The translations under genes and the position numbers were made by a program. Below the pieces are notes generated by a model. That model was not told the DNA's origin. It saw nothing but the letters and a program-made list of their open reading frames with translations, and did no database searches. 30,853 bases of DNA from Gnetum montanum (taxonomy: Eukaryota; Streptophyta; Gnetopsida; Gnetales; Gnetaceae). Numbering within the stretch: the first letter of the stretch is position 1; every line of letters starts with the position of its first letter. Positions 10,321 to 20,384 of the stretch are shown here, piece by piece. Where the stretch lies: contig MNCI01017777.1 in the NCBI GenBank assembly GCA_015680685.1, positions 291,813-322,665 of the forward strand, read 5' to 3'.

Positions 10321-11158
10321 GTTTTATTTTGGGAGAATCTTGATATTTAATTTAGATAAGTTACTCTTAAAAATAAAAGAGTTATCATATTCATTCTTCA
10401 CAAGGAATTTTAATCCATTTACTTGTTGAGATTCTATTCATGATTGCTAATTATGCATTATGATGACTATTAAGTAGTTTATCATTAAATTAAAGCCTTT
10501 GCTAATACTATTCAAGTAAAAAATAATTCTTTTAATATATATTTTCCTAAAGGTTTTGAACTATTCTTTTTTTATATTGTGAACTTTCTTAGGATTAGAA
10601 GAAAGAAAGTAATTTTGAATTACAAGATCACCTTTTTGGAGTAGTTATCCAATGGTAGTTAAAATCTTCTCATCAACATTAGTTTTGATCTTTTCTTTGA
10701 GTTAACAATATTTTTGTTAGATATAAAATTATCCTTAAAAGCTATCTATCTAATCAATGCTTCTTGTAATAAAAATAAAAGTATTTACAAAAGTTTTTTC
10801 TTTTTCTAGTTTCCTTATTATCATTTCACCATTCTTAAAAAAAATTTAGCATTTTTTTCTTAAGCAAAAAAGAAAAAAAATTAAACAAATATCATTCACA
10901 ATGACAAAAGTTACTAGAATTAGAAAGTTTATAATATTAAATTGGTTTAATATATAATTTTTTGAATGCAAATCTTCATGTATTCTTGTAATATCAATTT
11001 CTTAAAAATATCTAATATAGCTTATAATATCTAATATAAGAAATACTGGAATACAATAATAAGCTCTCTAAGGTTTCTAGTGTCATAACCCCCATGAAAA
11101 CCCATATCTACAAAATTATTCATGGCATGTCCTATTGCTACATCTGGAAAGTATTTTT

Positions 11159-11320
11159 CATGTATCTTATAGCATATGCCCTAGTTTGCTAGTACTTATG
11201 TCATGTGTGTATCGTATAGGATATGCACTAGTCCTTCTTACCAATACTTCTATCAACTACTTTGGTACATGTGTATCATATAGGATACACACTAGTCTTT
11301 CTTGCTAGTACTTCTATTGC
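11159..11320. repeat. Short tandem repeat, about 2.5 copies of ~43-66 bp
   Basis: Copies start at 11159, 11202 and 11268. Each carries CATGT, TAT(C/A)(T/G)TATAG, ATATGC or ATACAC, CTAGT and AGTACTT/ATACTTCTA in the same order. Copies two and three are the most alike. Confidence 0.7.
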
Positions 11321-11386
11321 GTGATTTGTATCTTATTTGAAACTAAGAAAAGAAGCATGTTGAAGATAGGTAGTTCTTGATTTAAT

Positions 11387-11513
11387 GAATCTATTTTGAT
11401 ACATCTAGATAAAGATTTAATTTTAGTTTTATATGAAATTCCCTTTTACAAATAACAATATTAATTTCAACAAGAAAACATCTATAAGAATCCAATAGTA
11501 TCAAAATAGATTC
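11387..11513. repeat. Inverted repeat, 16-bp exact arms
   Basis: GAATCTATTTTGATAC at 11387-11402 is the exact reverse complement of 11498-11513, with a 95-bp loop. The match extends imperfectly outward (TTCTTGAT near 11374 against ATCAAGAA near 11528). Confidence 0.7.
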
Positions 11514-12479
11514 CATATGCTTAATGGGATCAAGAAGTCTATCATTTTGCTATTGAACTCTATGAAAACACAATGGAAGATTAAATAGCTTAACAAAACA
11601 TAAAACTTTAGAATATTCTTTACATTAGATAAAAAATTTCATTTTCATTTACAAATGATTAACAATACATGCTTACATATAAATGACCCTATATCTAGGG
11701 CATGCTACATCATTAAAGCATTACATAGCTCAACAACTAGAAAAAACAAGAATAATATCTAGCATGAATGGTCAAAATATTATGTTTTTACATTATATCA
11801 TTTAATTATAAAGAAAAACTTTAATTATGAGGTAGATAACCTAAAATTTAAATAAATATCTATTGTAGTAACCAATGAATCATACACATCATTAAGGAGA
11901 TTAAAATTAGAAATTTCATTTACATCAACATCAGTAGAACAAGGCATTACAAATATTTATTTCCTAGTTAGTAAATATATATTATTAGAATCATTAAAAT
12001 TTTCTATATTGATAGAAGAACTAGAAATTTATGCATTAGTGGAAGAAGTTGAAGAAAACTTAGAATCTCTTATGAGAGAATGATAATTATAGAGAAATAA
12101 GATCTACTAGAAAAAGTCTTGAGATCTACAAAATTTCAAACACTTGACTTGCAAAAGAAAATCATCAAAATTCACAAAAATTTAAAGACTTGACTTGTGA
12201 AATTATTTTCAAATAATAGAGAAAAAGAGAAATAGATATTACAACCTAAATTATTATCCCTTTCCTTTTCTAATAAACTAAGAAACACCTGCAACAACTA
12301 ACATACTACTTAATAAAATAAGACCTTGAGAGCCTCTATCCCCTACAATCTAAATTATGACAACTCTGAAGGAATTAGTTAATTTGGATTTAGATGAATG
12401 AATCATTGTGATGAAAATTCTGTAAATTCAATTTACTACTACTTGTGATATAATAGTACAAGTCATTTTCTCCTACCAC

Positions 12480-12930
12480 ATGTCGTGATGGTTTATCACA
12501 ATCTAGTGACAAGTTATGATCTTCAACAATGAACTAACCATAAGTTGTGGTATATGAAAATCAAAGAGAATTTTATTATTGAGAATACCATGAGTGGATC
12601 ACAATGATAATAAAAGTCATGGTTTAATGCAATAGTTAATAATTTTGAATTTTTAAATGTCACAAGTAATGGTTACTATGCTTAGAGAACATTATGAGTT
12701 GTGTTGAATTTATCTTAATTGGATTTTGAATCATAAGGTAATCATAGTTTCTTATTAAAGATTCTAATTTACAATGTGATAACAATAAGTTGATCATGAG
12801 TCATGGTGAAGTCATGGCCCTTTACCATAATTAAATCATTGGTCATGGTATGAAAAAAATGATGTCTGCAATACCATGAGTCATGGTGAACTCATGGTCT
12901 AAAAATGTGCAATATCATGACTTAACCATA
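12480..12930. repeat. Cluster of TCATGGT/ACCATGA palindromic words
   Basis: About ten TCATGG/CCATGA words occur here. A 23-bp near-repeat (CATGAGTCATGGTGAAxTCATGG) is at 12795-12817 and 12875-12897. ACCATGA-G-TCATGGT at 12873-12887 is a perfect palindrome with a one-base centre. A function as subterminal repeats of a DNA transposon is only a guess. Confidence 0.5.
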
Positions 12931-12942
12931 ATTCTAAGCATG

Positions 12943-13278
12943 GAGAACCTAGAAGGAGGTTGAATAAGTTCCCTAATTGAAATAACTAAGAAAACCAAAA
13001 TCGTACATAAATTTACATGGTTGCCCAACTTGGGTACATCCATAATTTGAGGGTAGAATCCTTGTGTACCTTTAGACTTTGTTCCTTAAAAATTTCTTTA
13101 AAGGGTACTACTACCTTTATAAAGTTTGAGCTTTACATAGAGTATTTTCTTATTGGAAACGTACAACTTCACAAGGTCCCAACAAGCTCAAAATGTGGTT
13201 TCAAAGATCTCACAACCTTTACAATGACGTGAGCTCCACACATAGTGTTTTCTTGTTGGAAACATACTCAACCTTGCA
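12943..13278 (+). repeat. Tandem ~102-bp repeat running into the assembly gap
   Basis: ACCTTTATAAAG...GAGCTTTACATAGAGTATTTTCTTATTGGAAAC (from 13113) recurs as ACCTTTACAATG...GAGCTCCACACATAGTGTTTTCTTGTTGGAAAC (from 13215), 102 bp later, and the second copy is cut by the N run. The part before it (GAACCTAGAAGGAGGTTGAATAAG, then TTTACATGGTTGCCCAACTTGGGTACATCC) recalls words I associate with dispersed plant repeats (memory, not searched). The short ORF at 13017-13232 is probably not a gene. Confidence 0.5.
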
Positions 13279-14021
13279 NNNNNNNNNNNNNNNNNNNNNN
13301 NNNNNNNNNNNNNNNNNNNNNNNNNNNNNNNNNNNNNNNNNNNNNNNNNNNNNNNNNNNNNNNNNNNNNNNNNNNNNNNNNNNNNNNNNNNNNNNNNNNN
13401 NNNNNNNNNNNNNNNNNNNNNNNNNNNNNNNNNNNNNNNNNNNNNNNNNNNNNNNNNNNNNNNNNNNNNNNNNNNNNNNNNNNNNNNNNNNNNNNNNNNN
13501 NNNNNNNNNNNNNNNNNNNNNNNNNNNNNNNNNNNNNNNNNNNNNNNNNNNNNNNNNNNNNNNNNNNNNNNNNNNNNNNNNNNNNNNNNNNNNNNNNNNN
13601 NNNNNNNNNNNNNNNNNNNNNNNNNNNNNNNNNNNNNNNNNNNNNNNNNNNNNNNNNNNNNNNNNNNNNNNNNNNNNNNNNNNNNNNNNNNNNNNNNNNN
13701 NNNNNNNNNNNNNNNNNNNNNNNNNNNNNNNNNNNNNNNNNNNNNNNNNNNNNNNNNNNNNNNNNNNNNNNNNNNNNNNNNNNNNNNNNNNNNNNNNNNN
13801 NNNNNNNNNNNNNNNNNNNNNNNNNNNNNNNNNNNNNNNNNNNNNNNNNNNNNNNNNNNNNNNNNNNNNNNNNNNNNNNNNNNNNNNNNNNNNNNNNNNN
13901 NNNNNNNNNNNNNNNNNNNNNNNNNNNNNNNNNNNNNNNNNNNNNNNNNNNNNNNNNNNNNNNNNNNNNNNNNNNNNNNNNNNNNNNNNNNNNNNNNNNN
14001 NNNNNNNNNNNNNNNNNNNNN
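13279..14021. other. Assembly gap (743 N)
   Basis: A run of N. Apparent ORFs spanning it are artefacts. Its left edge sits in a tandem repeat, so a collapsed repeat is a likely cause. Confidence 0.98.
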
Positions 14022-14689
14022 GTAACTTGTAGGGTACAAAGGCTTGGAGAACTAATGAACAAGGGAAAGGAATAGTCTCTAATGAAATTGAAGGATTAGG
14101 ATCAATGACTAATAAAAATTATTAGTCCTCTCATTTTGGAGAACATGAGGAAGAAAAAATAATGACCCAAAATAAATTTGGAGATTCAAACAAAGATGCC
14201 AATGAAAGAAAAGATAATGAACAACTGCATGGTAGGGAGGTACTCTATGTTGGACGACCTCATCTCAAACTTCATTAATAATGTCCATGCTTAGATGTAA
14301 TGGTAAATCTTCATTTCTTAGCTTGCTAAAACTTAGTTTAGATTACTTTATTTTTATAAATGTTAGTAGTTAGAAAAATTAGTTGAATAGATGCTATTGG
14401 AAACCTTGAGTTATTTAAAAAAAACGTCACTTGATCTTACAAGATGTTGATTTGGACATTTAATTGACTTGGTATAAAGACTCACAAGGTAGGGTTTAGT
14501 AAGCTTACATGTTAAAATCATATGATGTAGATATTATTTTGGTATTACTTGCTCAACAATGATATGTTATTGTCACCTTTTGTATCCATAAGGTCTAAAT
14601 GATTTCAAAGTTTCTTTTTGATGATAAATCCAATTTTGAGCCCTTAACTAGTATGTAATGGTTTTAAGTAATGAATGGATATTAATTAT
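14022..14689. other. Unassigned sequence right of the gap
   Basis: At 14022-14290 there is a Lys/Glu/Asn-rich stretch with interrupted plus-strand frames (for example a frame through 14180-14275), which could be a decayed coding fragment. I do not recognise it. From 14290 on the DNA is AT-rich and featureless. Confidence 0.35.
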
Positions 14690-15108
14690 TTCTATGTAGA
14701 TTATTTCTTAATTTTTTTAGTAAATAATGAAGAGTGATAATTTCCTTATGCAACTCACTATACTTATCATCAAATTTACCTTTTGACTCTTCAAGGATTT
14801 TTGTAGAATTTTCATGTGTAAGGACCATGCATATAAGATGTGTATCTATCTTAGAATAATTTGTTTCTTCATTAATTTTTTCATCATCCTAATTGATGTA
14901 AATATTTTTATTTTTTGTATCAACTTCAGATTGTTTCTTCTTTTGAAACCTACTAACACATGAACATTCAAAGGTCACATGACCTTTACCAACACAAATC
15001 CAACATTCTATAGATGATGCATCAAGATTAGAATTCTTAAAATTCTTACCATTTTCTTGATCTTTGATGCTAGTTGTTTGAAAATCTTGGCTTTTCATGC
15101 AAGTTATT
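14690..15108 (-). pseudogene. Gag fragment with CCHC zinc knuckle (retrotransposon, minus strand)
   Basis: The minus-strand frame from 15098 to 14889 encodes 69 residues with ECWICVGKGHVTFEC at residues 31-45. That is an exact C-x2-C-x4-H-x4-C knuckle, the RNA-binding motif of retrotransposon Gag nucleocapsids. After the TAG at 14889 the same frame stays open for about 65 further codons, rich in Glu, Lys, His and Leu (LEESKGKFDDKYSELHKEI), like the acidic, helix-forming stretch that follows the knuckle in many plant Copia-type Gag proteins. Upstream (above 15108) it abuts the tandem array. It belongs to a different, oppositely oriented element from E1/E2, whose gag shows no such knuckle. Confidence 0.68.
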
Positions 15109-16314
15109 CAAAGTTGATATTAGATATGTGTCTTGACTAGCCTTGCTTATGTTGATCTTCTTGGTTCTGATTTCTTCTGAATGTGCTTTCTTTAATTTTG
15201 TCACAACCTCTAGTAGATTTCCTCAATGTCATTGTAGCTTATCTCTTCAATGCTATTGTAGACTTTAGTTCATTGCTATTATAGTTGGATGCTCATGAGT
15301 ATGACATTGTTTAGTGTTGGACCCCACATGTCCACCATTCAAACACAAGGGCATTCCTAAACCCTGTACATCCTTGGCTATGCCAAAAGATCTAATTTGA
15401 ATGTATCATGGTCACTTTTTGAAATACTATTCTATAATAGATGTTAGTACAGCATCCCATTCCCATCTTAGTTGAAACAAGTGGGGACCACTTTAATTAT
15501 AGTAAGTGGTGGGTGTTTACATTTTAACTCTTCAAGTTGAAACTCTATATATTCTTGTACTAGCTTACCCATTCTCCTTGTAGCGTTGGCTTCTTGGCTA
15601 CATTACCTAAACACATTGATGAGGGATGAAAGTCCCTAAAAACATTTTGTGTAATAACAAGTGTTATGGAATGCTTTGAGCTTTTTATTACTTACTATTC
15701 TTTATTTATTCTATTTTATAGTTTTTATAATTTTTTGTTCTCTACCATCCTATTCTTTTCCTTTCCGCATGAGATCACATCAAAATTTGTAGTGCTCTAA
15801 AATTTTTTTCATCAAAATTTTTAGTACTCTAAAATTTCTTTCTATCTCATTGCTTAGGAAATTCTAAACATTTCTTAACAACTCTTTTTTATTTTTCTAT
15901 AGATTCTAATCATTTTTAGATACCATTTTTTATTTTTGGTTAGGTATTAATCCTTTGTAGGTTCTTCATGGGTTTTGATCTTATTGCAAAACTTTGTAGA
16001 CCATAGCATGATTATACTCTTAGATTTGTGTCTTGACCACCATCTTGTTACATTGATATTCTTGGTTGTGCTTTCTTTAGTTTCATCACAACCTCTAGTA
16101 GTTTTCTCTAGCACTGTTGTAGCTCATCTCTTTGACACTGTTGTAGACTTTAGTTCATTGTTGTTATAGTTGGAAATTTGTGAGCATGAAATTCTTCAAT
16201 GTTGGATCCCTCATTTCCACCATTCAAACATGAGGACATTCCTAAGACCTGTACATCCTTGACTCTGCCAAAAGATTCTATTTGAATGTATCATGGTTGC
16301 TATTCTATAATAGA

Positions 16315-16650
16315 TGTTAGTACAACATCCCATCCCTATCTTCGCCAAAATGAGTGGGGAACACTTTAATTATAGCAAGTAGTGGATAGTTACATTTTAA
16401 TTCCACAAGTTGGAACTCTATATATTCTTGTACTGGCTTGCTCATTCTCTTACACTTGCAGCTTTGGCTACTTGGTCATGTTGCCTAAACACACTAATGA
16501 GGGGTGACATTGTCTGAAAACATTTTGTGTAATAACATGCATTATGTAATGTTTTGAGCTTTCTACTACTTACTATTCTATAGTTATTCTATTTATAGTT
16601 TTCACAATGTTTTTTTCTCTATAATCTCATTTTTTCCCTTACTACATGAG
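16315..16650 (+). repeat. Copia-LTR-like core in array unit 2 (also in the other units)
   Basis: TGTTAGTACAACATCCCA (near 15443, 16315, 18308 and 19180, and TTTTAGTACAACATCCCA twice in unit 3) is followed by a GTGGGGA..CACTTTAATTATA stretch and CTCTATATATTCTTGTAC, a TATA-like word. This is the usual opening of many plant Copia LTRs. About 330 bp on, CTACA then TGAGATCACATC could be an LTR end plus a worn initiator-Met PBS (8 of 12 bases). The LTR reading is inference. Confidence 0.4.
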
Positions 16651-17018
16651 ATCACATCAAAAATTTTAGTACCTTGAATTTTTTTCTATCTCATTACCTA
16701 GGAAATTTTGAAGCTTGTTTGATAGCTTTTTTTTCATTTTTCTCTAGATTATAATCATTTTTAGATAACATTTTCTATTTTAGATTAGGTATTAATCCTT
16801 TATAGCTTCTTCACAAGTTTTGATCTTGTTGTGGGACTTTGTAGACCATAGCATGATTCTACTCTTAGATTTGTGTCTTGACCACTACCCTACTTACATT
16901 GATCTTCTTGGTTGTGATTTATTCTAAAGGTGGTTTCTTCAATTTCATCACAAAATTTGGTATTTTTTCTCCAATTCCATTGTAGCTTATCTGTTCGATG
17001 CTATTGTAGACTTTAGTT

Positions 17019-17515
17019 CATTACTATTATAGCTAGATGCTCATGAGCATGACATTCTTTGATGTCAAATCTCTTATGTTCACCATTCAAACATGAGGGC
17101 ATTCCTAAATCCTATACACCTTTAGCTCTACCAAAAGATTTGATTTGAATGTATAATGATTGCTTTTTTAAATATTATTTTGTAATAGATTTTAGTACAA
17201 CATCCCATCTTTGTCTCAACTAGAAAGAGTAGGGATCACTTTAATTATAGTAAGTAGTGGATAGTTACATTACTATTATAGCTAGATGCTCATGAGCATG
17301 ACATTCTTTGATGTCAAATCCCTTATGTTCACCATTCAAACATGAGGTCATTCCTAAATCCTATACACCTTTAGCTCTACCAAAGATTTGATTTGAATGT
17401 ATAGCGGTTGCTTTTTTAAATATTATTTTGTAATAGATTTTAGTACAACATCCCATCCTTGTCTCAACTAGAAAGATTAGGGATCACTTTAATTATAGTA
17501 AGTAGTGGATAGTTA
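17019..17515. repeat. 249-bp direct duplication inside array unit 3
   Basis: 17019-17267 is repeated at 17268-17515 with about eight differences by eye. This is far closer than the similarity between whole units, so it is younger. CATT is shared at both ends and at the junction, which fits slippage or microhomology joining. Confidence 0.85.
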
Positions 17516-19383
17516 CATTTTAATTCTGCAAGTTGGGACTCTATATATTCTTGTATTGGCTTGCTTATTTTCTTGCAGTTACAACTTCAGCTACTTGGTC
17601 ATGTTGCCTAAACACACCAATGAGGGGTGACATTCCCCGAAAGTGCCTTGTGTAATAACATGCATTATGCAATTCTTTGAGCTTTTACTACTTATTGATC
17701 TATAGTTATTCCATTCTATAGGATTTACAGTGTTTTTTCTCTACAATCTCCTTCTTTTTCTTTTTGCACAAGATCACATCAAAATTTTTAGTACCCTAAA
17801 TTTGTTTTCTATCTCATTGCATAGGAAATTTTGAACCTTGCTTGATAGTTCTTTTTTCATTTTTCTCTAGATTCTAACCATTTTTAAATACCATTTTCTT
17901 TGGTTAGGTATTAATCCTTTGGAGGTTCTTCATGGGTTCTAATCTTTTTGTGGGACTTTGTAGACCATGGCATGATTTTACTCTTAGATCCATGTCTTAA
18001 CCACTACCCTACTTACGTTGATCTTCTTGGTTATGATTTCTTCTAAAGGTAGTTTCTTCAATTTCTTGAGAGCCTCTGGTAGTTTTTCTCTAGTGCTATT
18101 GCAACTCATCTCTTCAATGCTATTGTAGACTTTAGTTCATTGTTATTCGAGTCAAACACTCATGAGCATGAAATTCTTTGGTGTTAAACACTTCATGTCC
18201 ACCATTCAAAAATAAGGACATTCCTAAGCCCTATACACCCTGAACTCTACCAAAAGATCTAATTCAAATGTATCATGGTCACTTTTTGAAATACTATTTT
18301 GTAATAGATGTCAGTACAACATCCCATCCCCATGTTGGCTAGAAAAAGTAGGAACCACTTTAATTATAATAAATAATGGAAATTTACATTTTAATTCTGC
18401 AAGTTAAGACTCTATATATTCTTGTACTAGCTTGCTTATTCTTTTGCACTTGCAGATTTAACTGCTTCGCTACATTGCCTAAACACATGTATGAGAGGTG
18501 ACAGTTCTCGAAATGATTTAGTGTAACAACATGCATTATGCAATGCTTTGAGCTTTCTATTACATAGTGTTCTACAATTATTCTATTTTATAGTTTTTAC
18601 AATTTTTTTTCTGCCATTGCATTCTTTTCCTTGCTACATGAGATTACATCAAAAATTTTATTACCCTAAATTTTTTTTCTATCTCATTGCCTAGGAAATT
18701 CTAAATCTTGCTTAACAGCTCTTTTCCATTTTTCTATAGATTCTAACCATTTTTAGATACCATTTTTTATTTTGGTTTATGTATTAAGCCTTTGCATGTT
18801 CTTCATGGATTATAATATCATTTTAGAACTTTGCAAACTATGGCATGATTCTACTCTTAGATTTGTGTCTTGACCACTACCTAACTTATGTTGATTTTCT
18901 TAGTTGTGTTTTATTTTGAAGGTGCTTTCTTTAGCTTCATCAAAACCTCTAGTATTTTTCCTCTAGCACCATTATGGCTCATCTCTTTGACATTGTTGTA
19001 GACTTTAGTTCACTACTATTACAACCAGATGCTCATGAGCATGACATTCTTTAGTGTCAAATTGATCATGTCCACCATTCAAACATGAGGTCATTCCTAA
19101 ACCCTATACACCCTTGGTTCCACTAAAAGATCTAATTTGAATGTACCATGCTCACTTTTTGAAATACTATTCTATAATAGATGTTAGTACAACATCCCAC
19201 CCCCATATCAACTAGAACAAGTGGGGATAACTCTAACTATAGCAAGTAGTGGGTAGCTGCATTTTAATTCTACAAGTTGGATCTCTATATATTCTTATAC
19301 TGGCTTGTTCATTCTCTTGCACTTGTAGCTTTAGTTGCTTGGTAGCATTTCCTAAGAAATTTTGAATCTTTCTTGATAGCTCT

Positions 19384-20248
19384 TGATGAAAGCGGTTACT
19401 CTAGTAGTTATTCTAATTATTATAGTGGTTACTCTAGCAATTACTCTAGTTGTTATTCTAATTATTAGAGCAGTTACTCTAATTATTAGAGTAGTCGCTA
19501 CCAAGTCTATAAATACAGTGCCTAGGTGTACAATTTGGAGAAAGTTGTTTAGCAGTCAAGTAGCAAAACTCTTGTAGTTTGTTTGAAAGTTAGAGTATTT
19601 TCCAAGTGCCCACAGCAGGAGGTCGAAGTGTGAATTGATCTTTATTCGAGCATTGTGTACGAAAATAAAGATGAGCTCTTTGATTCATCCTTACAACACT
19701 TGAGATTTGTTTTCTTACACATTTCTTTTATTTTATTTTCTTATGCATTTATTTTATTTTATGAACTTTAAATTTCTATTATTAGCACAATAATTCATTT
19801 TGATCAATTAAGTAAATCATTAAAATACACAAGCACAACAACTTCGAGCATGTGTGTAACGCATGGTAACCTAGTAATGATTAGCATTTGGTAATTCTAG
19901 CAGTGTTGCACTGGTTTTGGATGTGTATGGCAAGTGGGAATGGATGCTAGTGTTAGGATTAGTTAAAACTTAGGTAATGAGTAGTTAAGTTAAATTAGTC
20001 ATTTAGTTACCTCTCTCCTTCCCTACTAGTGTAGGACATAAAAACATAAAAGCTATAAAAATCATATGTCTCAAGCTTACTTAACCATACAATCATGACA
20101 TACAGGTAAGCTTAGGAAGACAACGATCAACTAAATTGTCCTTGTTCCATAAGTGCACATAAGAACTTAGTCCTTGGAATTTGACTTGATTAGGCATGAA
20201 ATGCTCGTATTCGTATGGTTGAGTGTAGGGGTACCTCATTGCTCATCA
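19384..20248 (+). repeat. E2 5' LTR (865 bp)
   Basis: Starts TGATGA and ends TCATCA. U3 holds repeated ACTCTAATTATTAGAGT-like near-palindromes (19400-19500). TATAAATA is at 19508-19515 and AATAAA at 19664-19669, with the poly(A) site expected shortly after. The ORF at 19383-19577 is a by-product of the U3 repeats, not a gene. Confidence 0.92.
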
Positions 20249-20249
20249 T

Positions 20250-20267
20250 TGGCACCATTGCTAGGGA
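20250..20267 (+). promoter_or_regulatory. E2 primer binding site, decayed tRNA-Asp type
   Basis: TGGCACCATTGCTAGGGA lies two bases after the LTR. The complement of the plant tRNA-Asp 3' end is TGGCGCCGTTGCCGGGGA (known from Athila elements). The four differences are all C-to-T or G-to-A changes. Confidence 0.82.
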
Positions 20268-20384
20268 CTTAGTTGTTTGTGCACTAATTAGGACTTAGGA
20301 AATCATTGACATAGTTGGAATGAACCCTTAGGGTTGGTTGAGAAAATAATAAATAAGAATACATTACACACTAAATAGACAAGT

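Larger units (their letters stand above)
10321..12440. other. AT-rich region without recognised genes
   Basis: Very AT-rich sequence with homopolymer runs and no ORF of 60 codons. I translated parts of both strands and recognised no domain. The only structures seen are the tandem repeat at 11159-11320 and the inverted repeat at 11387/11498, listed separately. Confidence 0.5.
15120..19383. repeat. Tandem array of five ~850-900-bp units
   Basis: The anchor TTAGATxTGTGTCTTGA(C) (or its variants) starts units at 15120, 16020, 16865, 17984 and 18857. A second anchor, GTAGACTTTAGTTCA, recurs at 15258, 16143, 17006, 18125 and 18998. Unit lengths are 900, 845, 1119 (with a 249-bp internal duplication), 873 and at least 527 bp. 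The copies differ at many scattered sites. The fifth unit has an internal deletion near 19345 and is cut by the E2 LTR at 19384. No ORF is conserved across units; the 64-codon ORF at 15975-16169 is not kept in the others. Confidence 0.9.

Noticed and set aside
9814-12940. Possible host gene in the low-repeat segment
   Set aside because: Short ORFs only, no recognised domain, no convincing exon/intron pattern.
13188-14075. Long ORFs of 264-283 codons on both strands
   Set aside because: They span the 743-N gap and consist almost wholly of undetermined residues.
15120-19383. Regular repeats as a possible CRISPR array
   Set aside because: Units are about 850-900 bp and diverged throughout; there is no short repeat/spacer structure, and the context is plant retrotransposon DNA.
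19383-19577. 64-codon ORF with Val/Ile/Thr repeats, and similar ORFs at 28204-28453
   Set aside because: They are translations of the short U3 repeats of the LTR; both strands are open for the same reason.
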